Shown: positions 1 to 9,228 of the stretch, piece by piece | How the letters are laid out: each line of letters opens with the position of its first letter | Position numbering within the stretch: position 1 is the stretch's first letter | Source: an uncultured Bdellovibrionales bacterium | GTDB taxonomy: Bacteria; Bdellovibrionota; FAC87; UBA2466 | Assembly (NCBI GenBank): GCA_937903155.1 | Contig: CALCZU010000030.1 | Coordinates: 1-64,000, forward strand | Reading direction: 5' to 3' | Length of the DNA stretch: 64,000 nt | Notes under the pieces: model-generated | What the model was told of the DNA's origin: nothing | The model's input: only the letters and a program-made list of their open reading frames with translations | Database searches by the model: none | Translations under genes and position numbers: made by a program

Positions 1-596
1 ACATTACAGCGCGCTCGAAGTTCGATGAAGTTTACGAAATCTTCGGAATGAATTTAAACGAAGCGATTGATCGCTCTCAATGGAAGCGAACCTATATCCG
101 CATGCCCTGGCTTTTAGTCACAATGACCTGCGGAATTTTCGCAGCTCTTATCACAGGTTTTTTTGAGACAACGCTTTCTTCCTCTTTATTCGTCACGTTT
201 TTTGTGACTTTGATATTAGGAATCAATGAAAGCATGGCGATGCAATCCGCGACACTTGCTGTGCATCAGTTGCACACAGGAAAACGCGATAAGAAAAATT
301 TCCTCCAATCGCTGCGAAGGGAGATTATTTCCGCGGTGATCATTGGTGGCGCGATGGGACTGCTTTCAGCGATTGTCGTTTTCCAGTGGAAGGAAGCCAG
401 TGCGATGGCGCCGGTCCTTGCGTTAAGTCTCACCGTCACAACAGTACTTTCTTGTCTGTGGGGGATTTCAGTTCCATCACTTTTACACGCGCTTAAAAAA
501 GATCCCAAAGTTGCTATCGGCCCCTTAGTTTTGGGATTAACTGATCTTTCGACTCTGACCCTCTATTTTTCAATCGCCAAATTACTGCTTAAGTAA
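1..596 (+). CDS. mgtE: MgtE-type magnesium transporter, C-terminal membrane part (cut by window edge)
   Basis: The reading frame is open to the first base of the window, so the ATG at position 48 is an internal methionine and the gene begins upstream. The visible part starts with the end of a CBS-like region (FDEVYEIFG) followed by the typical RxPWLL entry into the first membrane helix, then about five hydrophobic segments. The GINESMAMQSATLAV stretch matches the conserved pore region of MgtE carriers (usually GNxGxQ), and the closing GPLVLGLTDLSTLTLYF is the usual MgtE ending in which the Asp binds Mg2+. The family moves Mg2+ across the inner membrane and is gated by its cytoplasmic N and CBS domains, which lie outside this window. 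The pore motif is slightly divergent (NESMAMQS), so another divalent cation is possible. Confidence 0.85.
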   Translation, partial: ITARSKFDEVYEIFGMNLNEAIDRSQWKRTYIRMPWLLVTMTCGIFAALITGFFETTLSSSLFVTFFVTLILGINESMAMQSATLAVHQLHTGKRDKKNFLQSLRREIISAVIIGGAMGLLSAIVVFQWKEASAMAPVLALSLTVTTVLSCLWGISVPSLLHALKKDPKVAIGPLVLGLTDLSTLTLYFSIAKLLLK

Positions 597-663
597 CTGA
601 AAATACTATATTAAATTTTGAATCTATTCCTCGGCCCGGGGCCATGTTAATCCCCTGCTACTG

Positions 664-1836
664 ATGTTGATCGTCCAAAAATACGGGGGAACCAGTCTTC
701 AAACCCCGAAGCATATTCAAAGCGCTGCAAAACGCATCCAAACCCTGAAACAAGAGGGCCACGGCGTTGTCGTGGTCGTGTCCGCGATGGGACATATGAC
801 CGACCACTTAATCCGGATTGCGAAAAAAACGGTCGCCCATCCGCCGGGACGCGAGATGGATATGCTTCTGACCGCGGGCGAGCGAGTTTCGATGTCGCTT
901 CTCGCGATGAGTCTTGCCGAAAACGGAGTGCAAGCCATTTCTTTTACCGGATCGCAGAGTGGAATCATCACGGATAATCAACACCTCTCCGCAAAGATTT
1001 TAGAAATTCGCCCCAATCGCATTCAAGAAGAATTGCAAAAGGGAAAAGTCGTGATTGTCGCGGGCTTTCAGGGCGTCAGTCGCGAAAAAGAAATCACCAC
1101 ATTGGGCCGCGGCGGTTCTGACACAACAGCGGTCGCCTTGGCGGCGGTGTTAAAAGCAGATCGCTGTGAAATCCTGACAGACGTCGACGGAATTTTTACA
1201 GCGGATCCGAGAATCGTTTCTTCTGCTAAACTTTTAAAACGCTGCACCTATGACATCGCATTTGAAATGGCGTGTCTTGGTGCAAAGATGCATCCCCGCA
1301 GTATTGACCTAGCGAAAGCACACGGGGTAAAAATATGGATAGGCAGCAGTCGGCACCTCGGTGGCCAGGATAAAAGAGGAACCGAAATTTTCTCTAACGA
1401 CAAGGACGACACGATGGAAAAAGCAAAAGTCACCGGAGTTCCTACCAAAGATGGGTATCACTATTTTCGAGTGACGATTAAACTCCGAGAACTCATCGGA
1501 GCGCTTTCTGAAAACGGATTGACGCTGAAGTTCTTTCAATTCTCCGAAAAAGACGTGACGTTCTTAATGGAAAAAGAATACGCGGATAAAGTCCGTAAGA
1601 TCATTCAACCTCTCTCAAATAAAATTGAGGAGAAGTCAGACCTCTCTCTCGTGTCGCTCGTCGGTGAAGGTTTAGATTCCTCCGTCGAAATCCTCTCCGG
1701 CTTCGTCGATACGATGGTACAAACCGATGTCGAATGCCTCTTCCTCTCAACTGGCAATCTTTCCATCAGCGCCGCCGTCGCCGCCAAAGACAAAAAACAG
1801 GTCGCGGAAAAACTTCACGCCAAATTTCTGGAGTAG
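664..1836 (+). CDS. lysC: Aspartate kinase
   Basis: This enzyme phosphorylates L-aspartate, the first step of the aspartate pathway to lysine, threonine, methionine and diaminopimelate for peptidoglycan. The N-terminus has the amino acid kinase signature KYGGTS (residues 6-11), and GRGGSDTTAVALA plus TDVDGIFTADPR (about 155-190) form the nucleotide and aspartate site. KMHPRSIDLA closes the catalytic domain near residue 220. The remaining 160 residues form two ACT-type regulatory folds, so feedback inhibition by lysine or threonine is likely. At 390 residues it is slightly shorter than the usual 400-450. No clear Shine-Dalgarno sequence lies before the ATG. It appears to be transcribed alone, since the next gene has its own promoter. 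Confidence 0.93.
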   Translation: MLIVQKYGGTSLQTPKHIQSAAKRIQTLKQEGHGVVVVVSAMGHMTDHLIRIAKKTVAHPPGREMDMLLTAGERVSMSLLAMSLAENGVQAISFTGSQSGIITDNQHLSAKILEIRPNRIQEELQKGKVVIVAGFQGVSREKEITTLGRGGSDTTAVALAAVLKADRCEILTDVDGIFTADPRIVSSAKLLKRCTYDIAFEMACLGAKMHPRSIDLAKAHGVKIWIGSSRHLGGQDKRGTEIFSNDKDDTMEKAKVTGVPTKDGYHYFRVTIKLRELIGALSENGLTLKFFQFSEKDVTFLMEKEYADKVRKIIQPLSNKIEEKSDLSLVSLVGEGLDSSVEILSGFVDTMVQTDVECLFLSTGNLSISAAVAAKDKKQVAEKLHAKFLE

Positions 1837-1884
1837 AGCCAAGTCTCAAAAACTAAATCGGTTCTGATGCTTTTTTGCGTCGCG

Positions 1885-1913
1885 TTGACAAGATAACGCG
1901 GGGTGCTTAATAG
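1885..1913 (+). promoter_or_regulatory. Sigma-70-type promoter for the AAA+ gene
   Basis: A perfect TTGACA -35 box (1885-1890) is followed after exactly 17 bases by TAATAG (1908-1913), a two-mismatch -10 box. It lies 35 bases before the ATG at 1948, and a GAGG ribosome binding site sits at 1937-1940. This indicates that the large AAA+ gene is transcribed separately from lysC. Confidence 0.65.
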
Positions 1914-1947
1914 TTTTGCCTCAACTGAGTTGCCGTGAGGATCTCCA

Positions 1948-4900
1948 ATGAAACTAAAAATCATTCATTTATCTTTAGTGATCGCAGTCATTTTCGCGGG
2001 ACGGGCGTTTTCAGATGAAGTGGAAGTAAAATTTAGCGAGGGCGGACGGCTTTTCGTTATTAATCAAAAGCTTTGGATCCAGCCTCAAGGTGAGCACGAA
2101 AAAATCGAAGTAGAAAATGTCGAAATTCAACGTCAAAAGGTCGAGTCAAATGGGGAGCGTAATATTCTTAATCTCCTCCTCGTTTCGGACCATGTAGAAG
2201 TTAAAGATCGATTGCGATCTTTCCTTGCGACCGCCAATCGATTCGATGAGTCGACGGGCGAGATCCTCGGTGTTCGCTCCTTTCTAATCGACAGAAGCGA
2301 TGGCCGGAAAGGTTGGGTTGTTTTTACCGAGAAAAATGCTTTGGAGTTCTCCAACTTCCGTCGCGATCAGTTAGTGTATGCCCTCAGGTTTCAATCTCCT
2401 GAATCGAACTCTAAAAAACTCAAATTCAAGTCAGTCGATTCGTCGACGACCTACAATGAGTTTCCGCGATATGAGGGATCGCATTTTAAAACCGACGAAG
2501 TTGGAGTTGTCCATGGAGAAGAAACCCGATTCTTTGCGTACGATAGAGCGGCCGGCAGACTGAAGTACTATCGAATGTCGTGGACCGGAAGTGACGGCCT
2601 ATCAAGCGCGTCGGATACCTCTCTTTCTCCGGAAGACTTTCCCTCGGGACAGGATTTTGAGAAAGGAGGAAAACTGATTTGGAATTCATCGGCGCTTCAA
2701 TTTTCCATTCGACCTCTTGATGCGACAAAGCCAGTTCAACGGCTACACGTCACCGAGCCACGGAAGGAGGTACTGACGGACGAAAGCTTAAAGAAAGCGG
2801 GCCAACGCTACCATTGGTTTACAACTTACGATAGAATTCAGACTTTCCTTGGAAACGACGGAAAGCCTTCAAAAGTCCTTCAAGCCACTCTTGCGCTTAA
2901 CAAATGGCTTGATAACCTCGCAGTCTTACCCCAGCATTCGACCCAGTATTTCTCATCGGCTTTTGTGACTCTGCCTGCTTCTTCCCAGAACTCTCCTGAA
3001 CTCGTAAATTCCCTTTTGTCCGATATCGTCTACGAACTTTCTGACCGAAAGTCGGCTGTGATATATGTACGACCTCCTTCTGAATTCGAGCACGCTTCAC
3101 TGACGCAGTTGATTGTGTCGGAAATTAAAACGGCATTTAGCAATCCCTCGACTGAATCGGTGTCGATCGTAATAGATACGAGCCTTGTGACGTCCTCTTA
3201 CCAGGGGGCAGGGTTGAGCAATGTCATCACTGAATTGCAGTCCGTTTCGACAATGAAGAAGCGCAAAATCAACCTGATCTCGACAGTGAATCAAAATGTG
3301 TGGGGTTCGATTCTTTCGAGTAGCTTTTCACGAGAGCCGATCGGTTTCGAGGAACTATTGGCGGATCCGATAAAACAGCAAATCATTTTCCGATCGTTGA
3401 ATTTTAAAACACAGGTCGTTTCGGAATCAGAACTTTCACAAGTAATGGAAGGAATTAAAAGTGGAAAAGCGGGACTCAATCCCTTAGCCAATCTTGACGA
3501 AACTATTCCTCGATTAAAAGCCATTTATCAGTATGTGGAAGGAAAAGATCCCATATTGAGAAGCCCTTCCCATATCGCTTCTATGTTTCGTCGTCTTTCA
3601 AATGATAGAACGGTGCAGCCTTTTCCTGCTTCCGCGATTCGCGCCGCCTATCAAATTCGCGATAGGCTTTCTGCCAGTTCCCCCGTGCATGACTCAGACC
3701 CTCTCTACAATTTAGATCCGATTTTGCAGGCGGTACAAGACCGAATCACGACGTACGAGTCGGTTGAAAGTCAAAAAGGAGAACCGAGTTTGGTTCTTGT
3801 TTTTATGGGTGAACCCGGAGTTGGGAAAACATCGGTTGTAAAAAGATTAATTCCTATTCTGGACACCGAAAAAGAAGTCGCGCACGAAAAAGTGGGGTTT
3901 TCTCAAAGTGAACAAAAAACGAAAAATTTCGGTAGCGGTGCGAGAACAGAGGATTTGATAACTGCGATTCATTCAGCGGTGAATCGCCTTGTCTTGAGTA
4001 GTTCGCCCGTAAAAATACTCGAATTAGATGAAGTCCATTGTAACCCCGAAGTCTTGAAAGAGCTGCTTGCGGCTACAGGCAACGGAGATAGTCGAGGGAA
4101 AAATGTTCTCAACCTCGACGGAATCATTGTCATTCTTTCCATGAATGTACCGAAAGATTCCGATGCGAAAAAGGAGCTTACCCATTATGGGGGGCCTGGA
4201 TATTTTGCGGCTGCCAATAAGTTATTTGTCGATATTCTCTCAAAGGCGGATCCGAACGAAAAAAATGCAAGACCTCTGCTCGACGATAAAACGGCAGAGG
4301 CGTTAGGTTCTCGCCTGCTTTCGCGGCTCTTCTTTTTCAAAAAGCTTGTGGCGGGCGAAGAAGCCGAGGCGATGATTAAGCATCGAGTTCTCCTTCAGGC
4401 TGCTCGTCATAAAATTCGTCTGGTGACTTTAGAAGGCGCCTACGAGCAAATTCAAGAAAGGCTCAGCGAAGTCTCCGTCGGAAACATTCGGGCTGCCGAA
4501 GAATCCATCGATCATGCGATTTCTTATGCGATAAGTGAATATAAAGAAAAAACAGGACGTGACCTGGTCGAACGAGAGACTTACCTTCTTCATCCGAATC
4601 CCAAGAAACCGGATAAATTAAACTTAATTTTGGCGAGCACCAGTCCCGAAAGTTCTCAAGTCGTTTTGGAAGAGGACTATCGGCGAACGCTGTCCGAGTT
4701 GATTCTGACGCTAGAACGTCATGTGGCTAAAATGACCAACGAAGTCTCCCGCCTCAACGAGACGTCCCAACGTCTGATGGAAATTAGAATTCAGCGCTAC
4801 ACCGCCTTTGCAGAAGGTTTGAAAGTGGCCGCAAAATCCCCACTCTTTAAAGTGGAGGATAACCATGTGGTTCCCGTTCCCTTTCAAGAATTTTTTCTTT

Positions 4901-5799
4901 CCGATGTTTTCAACGATGGCGAGAAGTTGAAGATCCAGAATTTTTTGCGAAACGAGGGAAAAAGACTTCTAAGGCTTACTCGAAGACGTCACGAATTTCT
5001 AAACCGTGAGCACTCGGCTCAGACGGAATTGCGAAAAGAAAGAATTGAAAAAGCGATTCTGAATAGCTTAGCGAGTATCTTTCAACTCGTCTCCCAGATT
5101 GAAACCCAGTCTCAAAATCGAAATGCAGAGGAACGTTCAGAATGGGATCGTTTGGCTGCGAAGAAATTTATGGAAGAAAAACTCCGCGAAGGGTTGGATG
5201 AACGCAGAGCCGCAGAGATCGATTTTATGGAAGGCCAACTCGCTAAATGGAAGTTGGCAGCGACAAAGTTGGAAGCGCAGCCTCTAGAACTCGATAAGGT
5301 AAAAATCGCTATGGCGTTTGGAACTGAGTACCAGACGAGTCTTGCAGCCCTGCAGAAAACAGTCCCAAAGTTAGATCTTAATTTATTAAAGCGGTTCTTA
5401 GACAGTTTAAGCGCTTCACGTTCAACGGAAGAAGCCGAGAAAATGATAGAAGAAAGAAAAAGTTCTAAGCAAAGTTCAATCCCTTTGGGCGGAAGCGCTG
5501 ATTCTGGCTTTTTTGTTGAGGGAAAAAGGGCCGATGTAGGAGCAATCGTCGCAGGTTTCTTAGTCGATGCGACGATGCGAACCGCCAGCCGGCAAAAGTT
5601 CAACGACCAAGAATCGGAGAGAGAAGCAAGAGACTTGCGCGCCCAACAATTGGCGGAGCACCAGTTACGACAACAAGCCGCCGCTCTCCTCAATGGAGCA
5701 GCAGTCCCGCCCACAATTCCCCCAGACGCTGACTGCCTGAACGCCATGACAAATCTAGGAAAACACAAAAAAATTGCCACCCTCTTCAACCCCCGATAG
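1948..5799 (+). CDS. Large AAA+ ATPase with an N-terminal signal peptide
   Basis: The 1283-residue product starts with a convincing signal peptide (basic MKLK, hydrophobic core, AFSD cleavage region near residue 22). Residues 25-600 resemble no family I recognise. A Clp/ClpB-like AAA+ module follows: Walker A GEPGVGKT at about 621-628, Walker B ILELDE at about 690-695, sensor-1 SMN at about 731, and an arginine-bearing SRLLSRLFFFKK stretch near 790. Residues 905-1190 are charged and helical, probably coiled coil. The C-terminus is alanine/glutamine-rich and contains a single late Cys. A Clp-type unfoldase would normally need cytoplasmic ATP, so a secreted AAA+ protein is odd; the leader may instead act as a membrane anchor with the rest inside. 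It has its own promoter and no operon partner. The function is unknown. Confidence 0.8.
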   Translation: MKLKIIHLSLVIAVIFAGRAFSDEVEVKFSEGGRLFVINQKLWIQPQGEHEKIEVENVEIQRQKVESNGERNILNLLLVSDHVEVKDRLRSFLATANRFDESTGEILGVRSFLIDRSDGRKGWVVFTEKNALEFSNFRRDQLVYALRFQSPESNSKKLKFKSVDSSTTYNEFPRYEGSHFKTDEVGVVHGEETRFFAYDRAAGRLKYYRMSWTGSDGLSSASDTSLSPEDFPSGQDFEKGGKLIWNSSALQFSIRPLDATKPVQRLHVTEPRKEVLTDESLKKAGQRYHWFTTYDRIQTFLGNDGKPSKVLQATLALNKWLDNLAVLPQHSTQYFSSAFVTLPASSQNSPELVNSLLSDIVYELSDRKSAVIYVRPPSEFEHASLTQLIVSEIKTAFSNPSTESVSIVIDTSLVTSSYQGAGLSNVITELQSVSTMKKRKINLISTVNQNVWGSILSSSFSREPIGFEELLADPIKQQIIFRSLNFKTQVVSESELSQVMEGIKSGKAGLNPLANLDETIPRLKAIYQYVEGKDPILRSPSHIASMFRRLSNDRTVQPFPASAIRAAYQIRDRLSASSPVHDSDPLYNLDPILQAVQDRITTYESVESQKGEPSLVLVFMGEPGVGKTSVVKRLIPILDTEKEVAHEKVGFSQSEQKTKNFGSGARTEDLITAIHSAVNRLVLSSSPVKILELDEVHCNPEVLKELLAATGNGDSRGKNVLNLDGIIVILSMNVPKDSDAKKELTHYGGPGYFAAANKLFVDILSKADPNEKNARPLLDDKTAEALGSRLLSRLFFFKKLVAGEEAEAMIKHRVLLQAARHKIRLVTLEGAYEQIQERLSEVSVGNIRAAEESIDHAISYAISEYKEKTGRDLVERETYLLHPNPKKPDKLNLILASTSPESSQVVLEEDYRRTLSELILTLERHVAKMTNEVSRLNETSQRLMEIRIQRYTAFAEGLKVAAKSPLFKVEDNHVVPVPFQEFFLSDVFNDGEKLKIQNFLRNEGKRLLRLTRRRHEFLNREHSAQTELRKERIEKAILNSLASIFQLVSQIETQSQNRNAEERSEWDRLAAKKFMEEKLREGLDERRAAEIDFMEGQLAKWKLAATKLEAQPLELDKVKIAMAFGTEYQTSLAALQKTVPKLDLNLLKRFLDSLSASRSTEEAEKMIEERKSSKQSSIPLGGSADSGFFVEGKRADVGAIVAGFLVDATMRTASRQKFNDQESEREARDLRAQQLAEHQLRQQAAALLNGAAVPPTIPPDADCLNAMTNLGKHKKIATLFNPR

Positions 5800-5990
5800 G
5801 GGGGGGAGGCCAGCCAACTCCAGCGAAGCGCTCAAGGTTGCGAATCTTGGTCTAGGTGTCTAACAAATATCAATTTTTTTGGGGGGCTTCGAGGCTGCTT
5901 AGGCGTGGCATGGGGATTGCTCAATACGCGTGTCGAGAAAGAGCCATGGGGTTCTGACTCATTAAACATTTAGATAGGTAGGATATCATT

Positions 5991-6269
5991 TTGAAAAACG
6001 TGATTAAGTTGTCGTTGTTTTTAGGTTTATTTTTATTAGCTCCCGGAAAGGCGAATGCCTGCTCTCACGGATGCGGAATTGCGAGTCCGCTTGCAATCCG
6101 TAACGCACAAGCCGTCAACAGAGTCGGAATCGGTAGATTCCCACTTGTTCCGTTTGCTGCTCCTATCCGCCGTTCTTTAGGTCTTCCAGGCTTTACACCT
6201 GTTCGCCAATTCCTATTCGGACGCGGTGCTATCCGACGTCAAAACCGTCGCGCCTTCTTGTTCGGTTGA
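5991..6269 (+). CDS. Small arginine-rich secreted protein
   Basis: This 92-residue product is not a family I know. It has a clear signal peptide (MKNVIKLSLFLGLFLLAPGKANA) with a Cys directly after the likely cleavage site, giving a mature start CSHGCG; ANAC is a poor lipobox, so lipidation is uncertain. The mature chain is about 69 residues, with many arginines and no acidic residues, and FLFG occurs twice near the end. The start is TTG at 5991, supported by AGGA seven bases upstream; no in-frame ATG is available nearby. A strong terminator follows immediately. Its basic mature form could bind nucleic acid, LPS or membranes, but nothing in the sequence decides this. Confidence 0.6.
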   Translation: MKNVIKLSLFLGLFLLAPGKANACSHGCGIASPLAIRNAQAVNRVGIGRFPLVPFAAPIRRSLGLPGFTPVRQFLFGRGAIRRQNRRAFLFG

Positions 6270-6292
6270 TTGATAAGAATTGGTTTCGATTT

Positions 6293-6336
6293 GGGCCTCG
6301 TGATCTTTAGAGAGACATGAGGCCCTATTTTTTTTT
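6293..6336 (+). terminator. Rho-independent terminator after the small secreted protein
   Basis: A perfect 7-bp stem GGGCCTC (6293-6299) and GAGGCCC (6319-6325) with a 19-base loop is followed by TATTTTTTTTT. It ends the plus-strand transcript of the gene at 5991 and overlaps the stop codon of the minus-strand coiled-coil ORF. Confidence 0.75.
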
Positions 6337-6510
6337 CCAGCCCGAGAGAATATCGCCGAGAGTTTGCGGGATATCGCGGCCCTTTTGTTCAATTTCTATT
6401 TTGAGTAGATTCCATTCCGATTCGATGCGATCCATTTTGCGCAAGAGTTGCTTGGCTTCGCGTTCAAGCTTTCGGATCTCTTTCAACTTTTCTCTGAGTT
6501 CAATATCCAC
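6325..6510 (-). CDS. Short coiled-coil protein (uncertain)
   Basis: The 61-residue ORF starts with GTG and lies 20 bases downstream of the diheme cytochrome gene on the same strand. The product is almost entirely charged helix with leucine/isoleucine heptad spacing (residues 2-45), ending in a GDILSGWKKK tail, with no signal peptide. No good ribosome binding site precedes the GTG. The heptad pattern is unlike a random shadow frame, which is the main reason for keeping it. I do not recognise a family. Confidence 0.4.
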   Translation of the reverse strand: MDIELREKLKEIRKLEREAKQLLRKMDRIESEWNLLKIEIEQKGRDIPQTLGDILSGWKKK

Positions 6511-6530
6511 GCAAGAAAAAATCGCATTTT

Positions 6531-7544
6531 TTAAGGCGTCTGTCTAGTCAGCGTCGTAATCCACTGACGGACAAGCATCACTGCAGCCGAATCGATAAGC
6601 TTTGCTCCGATGGCCGGCATATGCCCCGTCCCCAAATTTTGCATTTGGTAAGGAATGGAACTGAGTTCGGGATTGCCCGGCACGATTCTGAAAGATTGTA
6701 GCATCCCCGGAATTGTAAAGACTTGATTGATGCGATTCACGGTCGTCACAAACGTGGGAGTTCCCTTTTCCGAAGCGGCTCCCAGATCGTAATGCATATT
6801 TAAATTCACAGGAATGGCGCTCCCTCGGGGGTTGTGACAACTGGCACAGTTCGAGTGAAAATAGCCCAAAACTGTTCTCCCTTGAGGCGTGCTTGCTCTA
6901 ATTTTGGGGGAGCCTTCTTCAAATTCTTTTGCCACGTTTGTTAGAATTTTTTCTGAAATCAGTTTGGTTAAAGTCCAACCGTCTTTGGGTAACGATTCTG
7001 AATGAAGCGCTCCTGGGTCTCGGTCGTCAGAAAGTTGAATCGCATCGAAACCAAGCACCGGGTCACTATTCTTTCGGTGACAGCGTAGACACTCCGTGAC
7101 CGAAGGGATGTCATGCTTCATTTCATTTGAGACAGGATAATAATCTTTGACTCCGTCTTCAGGCGCGAGTGTCGCTTCGGTCTCGGCTCCATTCCAAAGA
7201 TAAGTTGCAAATTCCCATTCGTCCTCCGTAGTTTTTTCCATCAATCGGGTCTCAACCCTTTTTGAACCAAACGAAAATTCTTTCCAAATTTTTGTTCCGA
7301 CGGGAAATTGCCATTGATTGGGATCGTCTGAATTGATTTTTTGTTCGACGGGTAAAAAAATCCAACGTTTTTTCAAGGCGCCATCCGTCCACAACGGATA
7401 TTGCGGAGAAAAAGCTCGGTTCTTCGAATCCACGTTCTTCGATGGCAAATCCAAATAGAGGTCGGTCTCGGAAAGTTTTGTTTTCGGTGACGCATGTGCA
7501 AATTGAGTAAGAAAAAAAAGCGCCGCAAAAAGGATCTTCGTCAT
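6531..7544 (-). CDS. Secreted diheme c-type cytochrome-like protein (SO_2930-like)
   Basis: A signal peptide (residues 1-18, ending AHAS) is followed by a domain with two CxxCH heme-binding motifs, CLRCH near residue 155 and CASCH near residue 235. The order, with conserved blocks such as FPVGTKIWKEF, RCHRKNSDPVLGF and HSNCASCHNPRGSA and a late GHMPAIG, resembles the SO_2930-type family of periplasmic diheme proteins found in proteobacteria. The late Met (GTGHMP) could serve as a distal heme ligand. It probably acts in periplasmic electron transfer, with unknown partner. It is transcribed away from the CPBP protease at 7610, and a short coiled-coil ORF follows it. Confidence 0.8.
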   Translation of the reverse strand: MTKILFAALFFLTQFAHASPKTKLSETDLYLDLPSKNVDSKNRAFSPQYPLWTDGALKKRWIFLPVEQKINSDDPNQWQFPVGTKIWKEFSFGSKRVETRLMEKTTEDEWEFATYLWNGAETEATLAPEDGVKDYYPVSNEMKHDIPSVTECLRCHRKNSDPVLGFDAIQLSDDRDPGALHSESLPKDGWTLTKLISEKILTNVAKEFEEGSPKIRASTPQGRTVLGYFHSNCASCHNPRGSAIPVNLNMHYDLGAASEKGTPTFVTTVNRINQVFTIPGMLQSFRIVPGNPELSSIPYQMQNLGTGHMPAIGAKLIDSAAVMLVRQWITTLTRQTP

Positions 7545-7609
7545 TGATCAAAATTTTATCACAGGCGAATAGTTGTAACAGCAGCTAACTCAAGTTACCG
7601 TATACAGAA

Positions 7610-8488
7610 ATGTTCAAACGAATTCTAATTTTTTTAATGTGTGCAAACACTTTATGGGCGGCAAACGAAACAAAGCTAAAACAACAAACACGGATTTTTT
7701 ATCTTCCTAAAAATCCCAACTACGTCCGAAAGTTTCTTTTACCTCCGCTCTTTTCTCTCTTGTTTCCGGGTTCCGATCAGTTTTGGGAAAAACAATGGGT
7801 TCCGGCGACCACTTACCTGGCCGGAGCGCTCGCGGGGACGGGGCTCATCGTCGCGAGTCGCGGAACCGGGGATAATCGCTATCGCAATTTCGGATTTGAT
7901 GTCTATTTGACGGCGGGCGGCTTAAGCGCCTATCACGCTTTTCGGACGGCAGTTGTTTCGAGAAAAACTCAAGGTGAGTTTACGTACGTTACAGAGGATG
8001 AGCATCCATCGACGCTGCTATTTGCTCCCTTCGATTACCACCATCTCCAGGAATACACGACGTGGGCGCCCCTTGCGGCGGGCCTTCTGATTTTCAGTTT
8101 TTTAGGCGAGCATAAGCAGGGAGGAAGTGCGACCTTGAATGACCTCTTTTATTCAGGGACGGTTTCGTACATGAACGCTGTCGGAGAAGAAGCGATTTTT
8201 CGCGGTTGGGTGCTTCCCATGATGAAACATTACGTGGGACAGGACTCGTGGGCGATCGGAATCACGGCCGGCCTCTCAAGTATCTACCATGGCGCTCGAT
8301 TGAAACACTGGGTGAGCTCGCTAGCTTTGGGAGCCTATTTGGGGTGGCTTGCCCAACGAAATAACTATGCGATAGCGCAGGGCATCTTTATTCATACATG
8401 GTGGGATTTAATCGCTTTTTTCAGTGACTATGCGTATAACCGCGACCAGGCATTCCTCAGCCTGCCGCCTGTCGTTATTAACTTCTGA
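7610..8488 (+). CDS. CPBP-family intramembrane metalloprotease (CAAX protease-like)
   Basis: The 292-residue protein has an N-terminal hydrophobic leader and several membrane segments. The family signature EExxxR is present as EEAIFR (E193, E194, R198), followed by the second-motif His in IYHGA (H227) and the third motif HTWWD (H262, D266), matching the glutamate and histidine metal site of Abi/CAAX proteases. Substrates in bacteria are mostly unknown; immunity to bacteriocins and membrane protein processing are known roles in the family. The gene lies 26 bases before the sugar nucleotidyltransferase gene and may be co-transcribed with it, though no functional link is evident. Confidence 0.85.
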   Translation: MFKRILIFLMCANTLWAANETKLKQQTRIFYLPKNPNYVRKFLLPPLFSLLFPGSDQFWEKQWVPATTYLAGALAGTGLIVASRGTGDNRYRNFGFDVYLTAGGLSAYHAFRTAVVSRKTQGEFTYVTEDEHPSTLLFAPFDYHHLQEYTTWAPLAAGLLIFSFLGEHKQGGSATLNDLFYSGTVSYMNAVGEEAIFRGWVLPMMKHYVGQDSWAIGITAGLSSIYHGARLKHWVSSLALGAYLGWLAQRNNYAIAQGIFIHTWWDLIAFFSDYAYNRDQAFLSLPPVVINF

Positions 8489-8514
8489 CCGGTTTTGCGG
8501 TATCGTATGTGCTT

Positions 8515-9228
8515 ATGCAATGTGTAATCCTTGCGGGTGGGCTCGCTACCCGAATGCGTCCGATCACTGAAACAATCCCAAAACTTTTAATTCCTGTTGA
8601 AGGTCAGCCATTTGCTTACCACCAATTGCAGTGGCTTAAAAAACGCGGAGTCACTGAAGTGCTCCTTTCGATAGGTTATCTAGGTGACATGATCCGCGAA
8701 TACATTAAGGAAGGTCAGAATTTCGGCCTTAAAGTCGATTATGTCGATGAAGGAAAAAATCTTCGGGGCACCGCCGGCGCTTTAAGACTGGCATTAGACG
8801 AAGGAAAACTGAGAGAAAACTTTTTAGTGACTTATGGCGACTCGTTTCTCCCGATCGATTATCAAGATGTCTATTCCCGTTTTTTGATGAGCCAAAAATC
8901 CGCTTTAATGACCGTATTTCAAAATTTCGGTCAGTGGGACGCAAGCAACGTTTGGTTTGAACGAAACCAAGTTCAGCTCTACGACAAATTCAAAAAGCAT
9001 CCTGAGTTTTCGGCGAATCTTCAGTACATCGATTACGGCCTTTCCGCCTTTAAATCCGAGACAATTGAGGAACGGGTACCGCCCAACGTGACGGCAGATC
9101 TTGCCACCCTCTTCTACAATCTAAGTCGCGAAGGCGAGCTAGAAGGATACCTTGTCAAAGATCGCTTCTACGAAATCGGATCCCCCGAAGGCTTAAGAGA
9201 TTTCACACAGTACATATGTAACGCGTAG
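8515..9228 (+). CDS. Sugar nucleotidyltransferase (HddC/RmlA-like)
   Basis: The N-terminal ILAGGLATRMRPITETIPKLLIPV is the nucleotide-sugar pyrophosphorylase signature, with GG-x-A-T-R for NTP binding and the later Lys. DYVDEGKNLRGTAGALRLA and TYGDSFLP (the metal-binding Asp) complete the active site. At about 237 residues it is the short form, closest to D-glycero-D-manno-heptose 1-phosphate guanylyltransferase (HddC), though mannose- or glucose-1-phosphate transferases look similar. The neighbouring GmhA-like isomerase and transaldolase support a heptose substrate. An upstream in-frame GTG at 8509 is an alternative start; the ATG at 8515 fits the family N-terminus. Confidence 0.8.
   Translation: MQCVILAGGLATRMRPITETIPKLLIPVEGQPFAYHQLQWLKKRGVTEVLLSIGYLGDMIREYIKEGQNFGLKVDYVDEGKNLRGTAGALRLALDEGKLRENFLVTYGDSFLPIDYQDVYSRFLMSQKSALMTVFQNFGQWDASNVWFERNQVQLYDKFKKHPEFSANLQYIDYGLSAFKSETIEERVPPNVTADLATLFYNLSREGELEGYLVKDRFYEIGSPEGLRDFTQYICNA

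Noticed and set aside
5112..5789. 225-codon open frame on the minus strand inside the AAA+ gene
   Set aside because: It is serine- and alanine-rich with no motif or signal, lies wholly antisense to a well-supported gene with its own promoter, and has no ribosome binding site.
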